NCBI GenBank assembly: GCA_904063045.1
Contig: CAJFCJ010000126.1
Location: 1-32,662, forward strand
Source: Dimorphilus gyrociliatus
Taxonomy: Eukaryota; Annelida; Polychaeta; Dinophilidae
Reading direction: 5' to 3'
DNA: 32,662 nt
The position numbers and the translations under genes were made by a program. The notes beneath the pieces are model-generated. The model did no database searches. It was not told where the DNA came from and saw nothing but the letters and a program-made list of their open reading frames with translations. This document shows positions 10,874 to 22,321 of this stretch, piece by piece. Numbering within the stretch: the first letter of the stretch is position 1; each line of letters begins with the position of its first letter.

Positions 10874-13800
10874 TTAGGCAGTTGGCTTTGCGGGACAAGT
10901 GCGTGGAACACAGAATTCAGGACTATTATCTTGGGATTCACAAAGATCTGGACGACCGCATTGTGTACATTTATTTCTGTTCTTTCCACCACATTGACAT
11001 CCATTGTTTTGACAACAAGCACAATCCTTTGTTGCATCATCAGCGCAAGGACATCCACCCTTAGATTTGGTCCATGGATCTCTTACTTCTTCTTCGCGAG
11101 GATCACCACATCTATCAGGATATCCGCATTGCACACATTGTTGATGGTTAGATTTGCTGCATTGACAACCTCCTGGATAACAACAAGCACAATCCATTCT
11201 ACTCTTGTCGAAATAACATTGACATCCACCAGGACTCTTTGTCCAGATATCCTTCTTAATGACATTGACCAATTTTTCATCTTCAGCCTTTCTGAAGCCG
11301 TACAATTCAGCTCTAAGACCTACACAGTTGTTGTTTGATTTAACTGGCACAATTCTTACAAATTTAGCCTCGACTGGTTTACCATAGTATCTATGGAGAC
11401 AATGATGTTTCCACGAATCATCATCTTTGTTTCCCTTCCACACCTTCACCTTTTCGGCATCGTCTTTATCCTTCAATGTTTCAAAGCTATTACCATCCTT
11501 AGATACTTCGAGAGTGTACTTCTTAACATAACAATCTTCTCCCTTGGCACCCTTTGTTCCGATACCGTGAACTCCCAACACATCACCAATGTCTACTGTA
11601 AGTGTTGGTCTCTCATCAGATGGAGAAGGCTTCCATCCAGACAATTTTGGTCTGCTGTTCTGGGCTTCGAATCCTGGTTGTTCAGTGCTACCGACAATAT
11701 CACCATCTTCAATGATTTTACTGTGCATACCCAAAGGACGAGGCTTGGGTTTTGCTGGAGGATCGGGAACAAAGTATTTTTCATCTTCATTATCGCTATC
11801 ATCATCTTGTTGACCTTGAGGTGGACGTCTATCAGGGAATGAAATGACATCAGTGGTTGTTTCAAGAGTAGTAGATGGAGTAGTGGTAGGAGGAGTGGTA
11901 GGAGCTTCAGTAGTTGGTTGTTCTGGTGTGGTTGGTTGTTCTGGTGTTGTTGGTTGTTCTGGTGTGGTTGGTTCTTCAGGAGTAGTTGGTTGTTCTGGTG
12001 TTGTTGGTTGTTCTGGTGTGGTTGGTTGTTCTGGTGTTGTTGGTTGTTCTGGTGTGGTTGGTTGTTCTGGTGTGGTTGGTTCTTCAGGAGTAGTTGGTTG
12101 TTCTGGTGTTGTTGGTTGTTCTGGTGTGGTTGGTTGTTCTGGTGTGGTTGGTTCTTCAGGAGTAGTTGGTTGTTCTGGTGTGGTAGGCGCTTCTGTGGTT
12201 GGAGCTTCTGTGGTTGGAGCTTCTGTGGTTGGAGCTTCTGTGGTTGGAGCTTCTGTGGTTGGAGCTTCTGTGGTTGGAGCTTCAGTTGTTGGAGCTTCTG
12301 TTGTTGGAACTTCGGTTGTTGGTGGAGTACCAGTAGATGGAGTTGTTGGTGGTTGATTTGTTGTGACTGGGATAATCTTAACACATTTGTTGTTTCTTCT
12401 GTTGAATCTGAAGCCTTTCTTGCATACGCATCTGTATCTGAAACCTCTGGCAACACATCTGGCAACTTTTCCGCATGGTCTTCTACGGCAGGGGTTGAAT
12501 TTCATACATCCTCTCTTGCGGTTGTAGAAGAATCCCTTTTTGCAGACGCATCTGTATCCAGAACGGCCTCTTCTTTGACATCTAGATTTCAAACATGGCT
12601 TCTTGGCACATGGATTGACCTTGCCGTATTTCAAGCATCCTCTTCTTGGTTGATAGTAGAATCCCTTCTTACACAAACAGGTGAATCCGAAAGGACCACG
12701 TCTCACACATCTAGCGCTCTTACATGGTCTTTTTGCACATGGGTTTGGTCTTGTGTATTTAACACATCCCTTTCTGCTGTTGTATCTGAATCCTCTCTTG
12801 CACAAGCATCTGTATCCGAAGAGTCCTCTTCTCACACATCTAGCTCCCTTGCATGGTCTCTTCAAACATGGATTGCGTCTGTTCAATTTGATACAACCTC
12901 TTCTTCTGTTGTAGACGAATCCCTTTTTACAAAGACATCTGTATCCAAACAATCCTTTTCTTACACATTTGCTTCCTTTGCATGGTCTTCTCAAACATGG
13001 GTTGCCCTTGATACATCCAAGTCGGCTATTATAGAATAATCCCTTCTTGCAAGTACATTTGTAACCGAATTTTCCACGTGTTGAGCATTTAGCTCCCTTG
13101 CATGGTCTTCTCAAGCATGGGTTGTATTTAACACATCCCTTTCTTGAGTTGTATCTGAATCCTCTCTTACAGACGCATCTGTAACCGAAGAGTCCTCTTC
13201 TCATGCATCTTGTTCCTTTGCATGGTTTCTTCAAGCATGGGTTCTTTCCGTATTTAACGCAGCCAGATTTGGCGTTGTATCTGAATCCCTTCTTACATTG
13301 GCATCTGATTCTTCTGCCCAAAGTCAAACATCTAGCATTTCCTCTGCAAGAGTTCTTCTTGCACAAGTTGACTGGTTTGGTCATCTTGATACATCCCTTT
13401 CTTCTGTTGTATCTGAATCCCTTCTTGCATACACATCTGTATCCGAAAATGCCTCTTCTCATGCATCTTGCACCCTTGCATGGTTTCTTCAAACATGGGT
13501 TTGGTCTTGTGTATTTAACGCATCCCTTTTTGCTGTTGTATCTGAATCCTGTCTTACAGAGACATCTGTAACCGAATCTTCCTCTTCTCACACATTTAGT
13601 TTTCTTACATGGGTTCTTGGCACATGGATTATATTTCACACAGCCTTTAGCTCCGCGATAAATGAATCCTGGTCTACATAAACATTTGTATCCAGTGATA
13701 CCTCTTCTGATGCATCTGGATTTTTTGCATGGTCTCTTCAAGCATGGGTTCTTTCCGTATTTAACGCAGCCAGATTTGGCGTTGTATCTGAATCCCTTCT

Positions 13801-16800
13801 TACATTGGCATCTGATTCTTCTACCCAAAGTCAAACATCTAGCATTTCCTATGCAAGAGTTCTTCTTGCACAAGTTGACTGGTTTGGTCATCTTGATACA
13901 TCCCTTTCTTCTGTTGTATCTGAATCCCTTCTTGCATACACATCTGTATCCGAAGAGTCCTCTTCTGAGACATTTAGCTCCCTTACATGGTCTCTTCAAG
14001 CATGGGTCTGGTCTTGTGTATTTAACGCATCCCTTTTTGCTGTTGTATCTGAATCCTCTCTTGCACAAACATCTGTAACCGGAAAGTCCTCGTCTCAAAC
14101 ATCTGGCTCCCTTGCATGGTCTCTTTGAACATGGGTTCTTGTTGTATTTGATACAGCCTTTTGTTCTGTTGTAGAAGAGTCCCTTCTTGCAGACACATCT
14201 ATATCCAGCAATACCTCTTCTGAGACATTTAGCTCCCTTACATGGTCTCTTCAAGCATGGGTTTGGTCTTGTGTATTTCACACATCCCTTTTTGCCATAA
14301 TATCTGAAGCCTGGTTTACAAAGACATCTATAACCGTTGAAACCTCTTCTCATACATCTGGCTCCCTTGCATGGTTTCTTCAAGCATGGGTTGAAGTTGA
14401 ATTTGACACAGCCTTTTTTGGCGTTGTATCTGAATCCTCTTCCACATTGACATCTGATTCTTCTGCCGAGAGATACACATCTAGCCTTTCCTTTGCAAGA
14501 ATTCTTCTTGCACAATTGTGTAGCAGATCTCTTGCAAGATTTGGTTTTAGCATCAAAGATGCTTCTTGGTGGACAAACACATCTATGACGTGAACCGATG
14601 TTGATACATCTTGCTTTTCCACATGGTTTTCTGGCACAAGGTCTGGACACACATCCAGCCTTTGCGCTATAATATTGACTTCTCTTGCATACACATCTGT
14701 ATCTAGTCAAACCACGACGGAAACATCTAGCTGGCTTTCTACATGGGTTGCTGTCACATGGGCTGGTCAAAAGTTTTTGACATCCCTTTGTTCTATAGTA
14801 TTTTTGTCCAGATGGACAAATGCAACGGTATCCCTTCTTCAAACCGAAACATCTAGCTCCACGTTTACATGGGTTCTTGGCACAATAATTGGGCACTGTT
14901 ACAAAGATGCAAGTGATAATGATATGTTCATTGTGGATTATTTGTATAATCCTTTAATGGTCTACTTACAGTCAGATGTCTTTGGTGCAACTCTGAGAGA
15001 ACTGGCCTTGTTTCCTGGTTTGATTACGTCGTATTCTCCTGGTGGGAAACGGGCAATGGGATCAACATATCCTCCCTTGTCGTACAATTCCCATGTTTTC
15101 TTGCCAATAACTTTCAATGATTCGACTCTATCTCCAAATTTCAATTCAGATAATTCTGGAGTATCCTTTTCAACGACGATGAAATCTCCCTTGAAGTTTT
15201 CTTCATCGTACAAAATGATACCTTCTCTTGGCTCTTTCACTATCTTTCGTACACAGCCTTTGGCTTCATCGTATTCGAAATCATCATCTTTGCAGGTACA
15301 TTTGAAACCATTGGCGAGATCGGCGCATGTTGCTCCTGTTTTGCATGGGTTTGGTTTACAATTGTCAACGTCTTCTGGGAGATCTCTGATAGATGAAACT
15401 TTGTCATCAGCACCGTATCTCTTCAAAGTTGGGTATTTTCCTTGCTTCAAGATGACCAATTCGTCTTCATATTTGTCGTCATCATAGAGTTGCCATCTCT
15501 TGCCACCAAACACGATAGCGGATTCGGCAGTGTTATCACATCCGATTTGGGACAAATCTGGTACATCGTCCTTGACAACGCAACGTTTTCCCTTGAAGTT
15601 TTCTTCAGAGTAGAAAACGACTCCTTCCTTTGGATCTTCCTCTTTGTCATCATCGTCAGCATCATCATCGTCATCCAACGAAGAAGCAACACATCCCTTG
15701 AGTCTGTCGTATTCCATTCCTCGTCGTGGACATTTGCATTCGTAGAATTTTTCTGTGAGTTCACAAGTGGCTCCACCCTTGCAAATGTTGTTGATAGAAC
15801 AGTAGTCTCTGAAGCATTCCTTTTCTCTCTTGATGAATCCCTTTTTGCAGGTGAAACAGGAGTTCTTTTTGCAGGATTCTGTAAAGGTTATTAATGAATT
15901 TTATTGCAAATACAAAATAACCTGCTCCTACTATATTCTACTTACGTTCGCATGTCTTGACGGCAAGTTTAGGTTGAATTTTGACCAAATCTTCGAAATC
16001 TTCAATTTCCAATAAATGACTGTCGAATGGTTTGGAAGCAATGGCCTTCAATTCATCTTTGTCCAATCTCTTTCCAACACCAACAGCAAATGTTGTTACC
16101 TTTGCAGTTTTAAGTGAATTAGCAGCAGCCAACGTGAGTCTCTTATTGTAAGATCTTCCATCTGTGACAACAATAGCAATGTGTGGTACATTCTTTCTTG
16201 CTGAAGCGAACGCTCTCTTAGCAGAAGTGAGAGCGGCAGCTGTGTTGGTTCCTCCTCTTGTGTATGGTGTGCTCAAGATGGCCTTAACAAGGCTCTGTTT
16301 GTTTGTGTACTTGGCAAAGGAGAATCTATTTCTAACGGAAGATGCGAATGTCATCAAACCAACACGAACATCTTTCTTTCCAATCTTCATTTTGTTTACA
16401 ACTTCGGCTGTGAATTTCTTGACTTCTTCAAAGTTATGAGCTCTGACAGATCCAGAAGCGTCCAAAACGAAAAGGATATCGGCTTCAGCGCCGCATCCAT
16501 CTCCCATGTCTGGAACAGCAATACAACCCTTTCTCTTGTCATACACGTTTCCGATTGGGCAAGAGCATCTGTATCCACCACCATAATTGATACATTTCGA
16601 TCCTTCGACACAAATGTCTTTGTCTTCGCATTCATTGATGTCGATACATTTGTTGTTTTCTCTCTTGTATCCTCTTGGACATCTGATTGTTAGACCGTAA
16701 TATGGTCTCAAAGAGCTGACCTTTGTTCTTGAAGACAAATTGATACAGTTTCCGGCGCGGGCGGCATAGGAGAAGTGTCTGAAGTATTTGCCGTTGTACA

Positions 16801-19794
16801 ACAACCAGATTTTCTTTCCACTGACCATAACTGACTCGGCAGTGTTATCGAAAGGACCGAGGTTGGAGGAAGCAGAGTAGAATGTCTTTTGTTTTCCTTT
16901 ACAGTCTCCATCATCGAAGAGAATGATTCTGTCACCACTTGGGATTTTTGGTTTAGCACATCCGTTACGTGTGTAGACAAATCCAGCTGGACAAGCGCAA
17001 ACGAAGCTGCTCTTTCTGTTCGAACACTTAGCATTTCCTCTACAACGTCCGGCTTTGAAGCAAGCATCGTAATCTGTGTGAAGAGAAAAAGTATGTATTG
17101 ATTTTTGTCAAGTAGTGTTTGTGAATCGATCGCAATGTGACTCTCTCTATGACCTTCAATTATAACACTTACAGCATTTTCCATCAGATTCGTAATATCC
17201 TGGTCTGCATTTGATGCATTTCTTGCCGGATGGACATGCAGATTGACAGGCTCTTGAAGCAAGAGACAAATAGATACCACCCAAAGCATTGAAGTCGCTG
17301 GCGGCGAAAGAATGCTTTGCTGTTGGTTCGGAAGCCATGGCTTTCAATTCTCCAGCATCCAAGTTGTGTCCGATTCCAACAGAAATCAATTTGACGGATT
17401 TGTCCTTAAGGATTTTCTGTAAAACATATAACGATAGAAATATATATTAATGCTAATGTCTATGAAGTGTTCCGAAAACTCACATCAGCTTCTTGGATTG
17501 TTCTGCGGCGGTTGTTTGATCTTCCATCAGTGATTACAACAACGATTGTTGGAGTGTTCTTTCTGCTTTTTGGCAATACAGTCATACGAGTGAATTTCAA
17601 GGCTCTGTCAGTGGCAGTACCACCTCCTCTGTATCTGATTCTCAAAATGTTATCCAAGAGAGATTTCTTGCTGGAGTGTTTGTCCAAGTTGAATTCCAAG
17701 TAGGTTCTTGATTGGTATTTGACGACGGAAACACGCATGGCGTTTTTTCCAATAGTGAATTTAGAAGCAATGTTGTAGACAAATCTCTTCATTTTTTCAA
17801 AATTGTGAGATCCAACAGATCCGGAAGAATCCATGACGAAGACAATATCTGATTTGGAAGCACATCCTTCACCTAAATCGGGGATCTTTTGACATCCATC
17901 TTGTGAGTCATACACTGTTCCTTGTGGACAAGCGCATCTGTATCCTCCTCTTTGGTTAACACATTTAGCTCCATGTTTGCATGGTTTAGTTTTACATTCG
18001 TCAATATCGACGCATTTCCCTTTCACCAATTTTGATCCTCTGCTGCATCTTGGAATGGAATATCTATTGCAAGAATTGTAAACAACCTTCTTTCCATTCA
18101 ACATGTAATAGGACATGCCGAATTTCTTTTGAATTGGGTATTTGACATTGTTGATCATGACCATCTTTTTGAGGTAGCTGCTCATGGTTCCGATGCTACT
18201 GAAGAGGTTGAATGACGTCTTCTTGCCGTTGAGTGTGAAGTAGAATCTTCCCTTTTGTTTAACATCACGGATGACATTAATACGTTTCTTTCCATATTGG
18301 AAATAGTAGTTTGATCCTGATGGTCTCAAAGAGAAACTCTTGCCATTGATTCTCAATGATGCGGTTCTGATTGATGTTCTTGGTGGTGTTGTAAGACCGC
18401 CGAAAGAAAGTTTGACTTGGTAGTTTTTACCGTTAAAGTTCAATTTATATGTGTTTGGAGTAGTTGTTCTGTTCAAATAGAGGTTATAGGTATAGCGGAC
18501 TATTTGAATTTGTTAGGTGATTGAAACAGTAAGGTGACAAATTGTATTTACCTCATGAGACGGTATGTCTTCTTTGCAAAGTAAAAGATCCAATGACTTC
18601 CGGAACGTGTGAGGGAGAATGATTTTCCACCAATTCTGAGTGTAGGTGTAGCTCTTCTTTGGGCAACACAGGCTCTGTTTCTTGTGTAGTATTTTCTTCC
18701 TCCTCTGTAGAAGTAGTAAGATCTTCCGCTTCCTCTATTTAATGTGTATCTGTATTTGCTTCCCAAAAGATAACTGTAGGAAGAGAATGGTTTGTAATGA
18801 ATTGTCGTGGTTATGTTTTGAAAGGGTTGGGTGGAATGATTTTACTAACGTTTTGCTTCCGAGACCGATTGGTTTCATATTTTTGTCTACGTAAACCTTG
18901 CGTTTGCTCTTTCCGTAAATGAAGTAATAGCGACTTCCCTCCAGGCGTAATTGAAATTTCATACCTCCGTAGTAGAGATATTTGACGCTGCTCTTCATCA
19001 TTGATGAGATCTGAGAAGAAGTGTACCAAACCTTTTTGTTGTTTTTCAAAATGTAGTATTTCAAGCCATTTTTGTATAGACGGTATCTGACGCCACCGAT
19101 CATAATGTATCTGATACTGGCACCAGTAGTCTTTCCACGTCTGTTCAAGTAGATGGCTTTTCCGTTGATGATGTAATAATAACGGCCGCTCTTTGATTTG
19201 CGGAGTTCGTATTTCTTACCACCAATTCTGATGTATCTCTTGTAACTGGAGCGTTTGATGATTGTTTTCTTTGTATAGGTGACTTTTCTGTTACCAAAAG
19301 AAACGTATCTCTTGAGAGCTCCAATTCTGAAGAACCATCTACTTCCTTCTTTTTGTAGAAGGTAACGTTTTCCCCCGTAGATGTAGTATCTGTGAAAGAT
19401 GAAGTATAGGAATGAGAGGAAATCATTGAAGGTTTCACTCGATAAAGGGAATAATGGGATATGGAAGAGAGGCATTACTTTACCTTCTATAAGAAACAAA
19501 ACGCTTCTGTGTTGTTTTCTTACTGGTAGAGTATTTCCAGTAATTAACATAGAAGGTTCTACTTCCGATTTTATAGAAGTATCTACCATCTTTAGCTTTT
19601 TGGATCAAATATTTATTTGTTCCATTTCTGAAGTAAGTTTTCGATTCAAATGTCTTGTAATATTTTGTTGGTCTAATGGCTTTTTTCAGGATAGAGCGTC
19701 CAACCGTTTCAGAGTCTGTTGGACTTTTCAATATAAGAGCTCCAGCTGTTGCTGCTAAGAGCAAGATAAGGCAAAGCCGAGGTATCGGCAACAT
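10874..19794 (-). CDS. Giant secreted mosaic protein, copy B (complete; candidate bioadhesive/matrix protein)
   Basis: Eight coding exons joined by GT-AG introns: 19484-19794, 18850-19389, 18552-18773, 17484-18468, 17173-17416, 15946-17073, 14970-15878, 10874-14895. The sum is 8361 nt, or 2786 residues plus stop, and all phases agree. Domains: signal peptide 1-19; about nine or ten Tyr/Arg/Lys-rich units of 35-40 residues (50-490); EGF 511-550; VWA 1 about 565-745 with DSSGS at 571; EGF-like segment; beta/gamma-crystallin about 815-892; EGF 910-951; VWA 2 about 964-1135 with DASGS at 972; EGF; Asp-rich run about 1211-1228; crystallin 1229-1307; EGF; crystallin 1357-1440; 20 EGF domains 1448-2284; PTT repeats about 2290-2460; acidic linker; F5/8 type C 2498-2646; two 10-Cys repeats about 2663-2762. 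Both VWA domains keep the MIDAS Ser/Thr/Asp residues. Secretion is clear; a glue or matrix role is inference. The exon 2 donor was chosen for frame (AAAAC|GTTAGT); the nearby GTAAAA would give a stop. Confidence 0.9.
11850..12358 (-). repeat. Thr/Pro-rich coding repeats of copy B (PTTEA and PTTPEQ/PTTPEE)
   Basis: Two tandem families inside the last exon: a run of 15-bp units encoding PTTEA, then 15 units of 18 bp encoding PTTPEQ or PTTPEE, ending in a degenerate Thr-rich stretch. They join the EGF array to the discoidin domain and look like a mucin-type, extended, probably O-glycosylated stalk. Copy C has 13 of the 18-bp units; this is the whole 36-bp length difference between the two last exons. 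Confidence 0.9.
12383..14885 (-). repeat. Array of 20 basic EGF-like domains in copy B
   Basis: Twenty six-cysteine EGF domains, about 125 bp each, lie in one uninterrupted exon. Each follows C-x4-C-x(4-5)-C-x(6-8)-C-x-C-x(10-11)-C, and nearly all the other positions are Lys, Arg, Gly, Tyr or Phe, giving a very basic surface. A variant with NLCKKNS at its start recurs as units 9 and 13 (and related unit 4), exposing a four-EGF higher-order repeat of about 507 bp. The domains lack the DxDEC calcium motif seen in the EGF before VWA 1. Confidence 0.9.
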
Positions 19795-19815
19795 AGCTTT
19801 TTAGTTACTTGATAA

Positions 19816-19897
19816 CTGTTTTTGAAATCTGTTTGAATGTGTAAGGTTTTTCAATGTAAATTTTTTTTATTTTTAAAGTATATTGTAATTCTCTTAC
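19816..19897 (-). other. 5'UTR intron of copy B
   Basis: A TTTG|GTAAGAG donor (intron starts at 19897) and an AACAG acceptor (ends at 19816, with a second possible acceptor at 19829) give an intron of about 82 bp just before the ATG at 19794. Its sequence is unrelated to the leader intron of copies A and C, although the coding introns are shared. Confidence 0.5.
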
Positions 19898-19943
19898 CAA
19901 AAAATATTTTCTCAAGTAGAGTTTTACTTTTTCGACTCTGCTG

Positions 19944-19999
19944 GTCAGTTGACTTCGAATGAGAGAATGATTTCCTTTTTATAAGAGTTTTTTGTTTGA
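19944..19999 (-). promoter_or_regulatory. Core promoter of copy B
   Basis: On the minus strand, a TTCAAACAAA element (plus TTTGTTTGA from 19991) is followed by TATAAAAAG (19975-19983). GTCAACTGAC (19944-19953) places the A of GTCA 33 nt after the first T of the TATA box, against 34 nt in copy A. The surrounding DNA does not align with the copy A/C promoter, so the shared elements stand out. Confidence 0.65.
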
Positions 20000-20000
20000 A

Positions 20001-22315
20001 CAAGATGTTTTAAATCTTTGATTTCTGTTTCTTTTTCGATTTTTCTATTTTTAAGATGTAACAGGTGGAAATATAAGAAGTCATTGTATGATTTGTTTTG
20101 AAAAGTTTCATTATTGTTTTTGATGCATTAAATTGATTTAAGATATCTGTATTATGGCTTTTATAAGTTGCATTCAGTTTTATTTCTCTAATTTTGAGTT
20201 GAGTTTTATATATTGTTCTTTTTGTGAATATACATTTTTTAAGATTTGTGTTTTTTTTTGGTTTTTAATCAATGGTCAAGTTAAAAATAGACTGAAATGA
20301 TTGACTACTGACGTTTACATTCCTATATATTATTTTTAACTTTCGCAGTAAAGTTGCTATACTCAGTATGAGTGATTGATTTAATAGAATAAATTTTGTT
20401 TCTTCACATTCCTTTGATGCAATTCGTCTGATTTTTAAGTCACCTAAGTATTAAAGATCAAGGTTTTTATTCAAATAATGTTATCGAATCACTTGATATC
20501 CTCGTTGTTTTCTTTTGAAGTGATGTTATATTTAATCATCATGTGAAATTCTCGTATGATGTTAGATATTTCCTTGATAAATTATCTGAGTATTATTTCT
20601 TTAATTATCATTTTAAGCTAGTAAAAATACGTCTAAAGCTGTGGCACATGAGGAAAATATGAGATACATGTAAGGCTTGTTATTTTTTGTTTTCAAAAGA
20701 ATATTTATGTGTCACAAAAAAGGAAAAGCCTTTTTATCGAATTGAGTCACTTTTAAGAGTTTTGGGATGATTTTAAAACGAAACTTTATAAAGGAATGAT
20801 TTTTTTGAAAAGATAAATTTTTATAATTAAAGTAATTAGTTAATAGAGAGTTTCAAAATAAGCGTAATAAAAATTGTTACTATTCCTTAGTCTCTTTGGT
20901 ATCAATTATGACAACTTAGCTATTTACTTAATGTCTATTGCTATTCCTACATTGTTTCTAAAAAACTTCATCATATGCTTCTCCTGTTAAATCTAAATTT
21001 TTAAAATCAACTACTATTGGCGTTTTGTCTGCCGAATAGATATAATTTATAAATTGTCAATTAGAGTTGTTAAGGAATACAAGGTACATTTTTCTGATAA
21101 TGCATACAAATAAATTTAAACCTATCAATCTTTAATGGACAATAGCACTTAGTTTCTCTATTATTTTAGTACTCTGTCTTTAATTCTTTCTTAAAAATAA
21201 TAAAATCTAATAATTATAAATCTTTTTCTATCCTCTAACTGCTTTTACAAAATACAGATTGTTTCATTATTGATACAATATAACCATGATAAAATGATTA
21301 TTAGTATAGGCCTATCATGCAATATGGTTTATATGATGAACTATAGCTGTTTTTTTTTGAATGGTATAACAAAAGGAGCTGTGTCCCAAAATTTTATTTG
21401 TAAAAAGTATATTGGTTAAAGAATGTACATTAAAATATACTTCCAATGTGATACAAACTAGGAAAATTTACTTATAAAAGACGTATTTGTAAACTTTTCA
21501 GGAACAAATATTCTGTTTCATAAATACATTTATGAAAAGTACGCTGGCTGAGGCGAACATTGTCCAAAAAAAGAAGTTGGTAAAGATATTGTTGTCAAAT
21601 TCAAACTATAATTTCAACCATATTTCCAAGGAAACAGTATAACATTCTTTTTCTTCATTCTCTATCTAAAGCAAACCGCATTACAGAAATGTTTAAAGTG
21701 TAATTCTTAAAGACATAGAATAAAGCCATCATTTAATCATTAACACTTTTAACATTAAACATTAAATAAATCCAACATTAGGACCAATTAAGTTCCTCAT
21801 TTCAGAGACGAGAGCAATAGTCATAACCGAAAACAATCGTGACAACTGGTTAATGAATTCAGTGCTCCACCACTAGAAATTTCTGTCTGAAAAGTGAGCT
21901 CTAGCAATCGATACTTTATCCAAACTGTTAAGAGCATTAGTATTTCTATACCTATAAATTATTACAAAAAACTAATTACAAAGAGGCTGCCATTAAATAT
22001 ATTGTTCACTTATACCTAAATGGTATCTAAAGTGTGACACCCATATTGAAAAGGGAGTAAAAAAGTGCAACACAACTGAGCACCAAAGAACGCTTGAAGT
22101 ACTTTCAAAATTCGTGATTTTAGGACACTTCATTACAATGAAAAACCACAATGACACTGTATTTATAAATGTATTAAGAGATCCAAAACAGAACATCATC
22201 CAATTAATATATCAACTTTGAAAAACACATGATTATAATCAAACGACGACCGTTCACTTTTGGTGAGGAATTATTTAAATATACAGTTTAAAGTGAATTA
22301 TTTGAATATCAATAA
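20001..22315. other. AT-rich spacer between copy B promoter and copy C 3' end
   Basis: About 2.3 kb of AT-rich DNA. The only longer open frame (minus, 21993-22199) has no recognisable feature and no clear signal or splice context. I see no tRNA, no terminal inverted repeats and no CRISPR-like structure. Distal promoter elements of copy B could lie in the first few hundred bases. Confidence 0.6.
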
Positions 22316-22321
22316 TTTATT
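22316..22321 (-). terminator. Weak candidate poly(A) signal of copy C
   Basis: AATAAA on the minus strand overlaps the last base of the TAA stop (22321-22323). It would give an extremely short 3'UTR; no better hexamer stands out in the next few hundred bases. Confidence 0.25.

Noticed and set aside
11844-13039. Long plus-strand open frames rich in VVGCSG or Trp/Cys/Gly (also 8050-8544 and 23291-24450)
   Set aside because: They are the reverse complement of the PTT repeats and EGF array. Stop codons are missing because the repeat period is a multiple of three. No signal peptide or splice context.
10874-19794. Origin of one copy by retroposition
   Set aside because: All seven coding introns are present in every copy.
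21993-22199. Minus-strand 68-residue frame upstream of the copy C 3' end
   Set aside because: Isolated, no recognisable motif, length within chance for this much AT-rich DNA.
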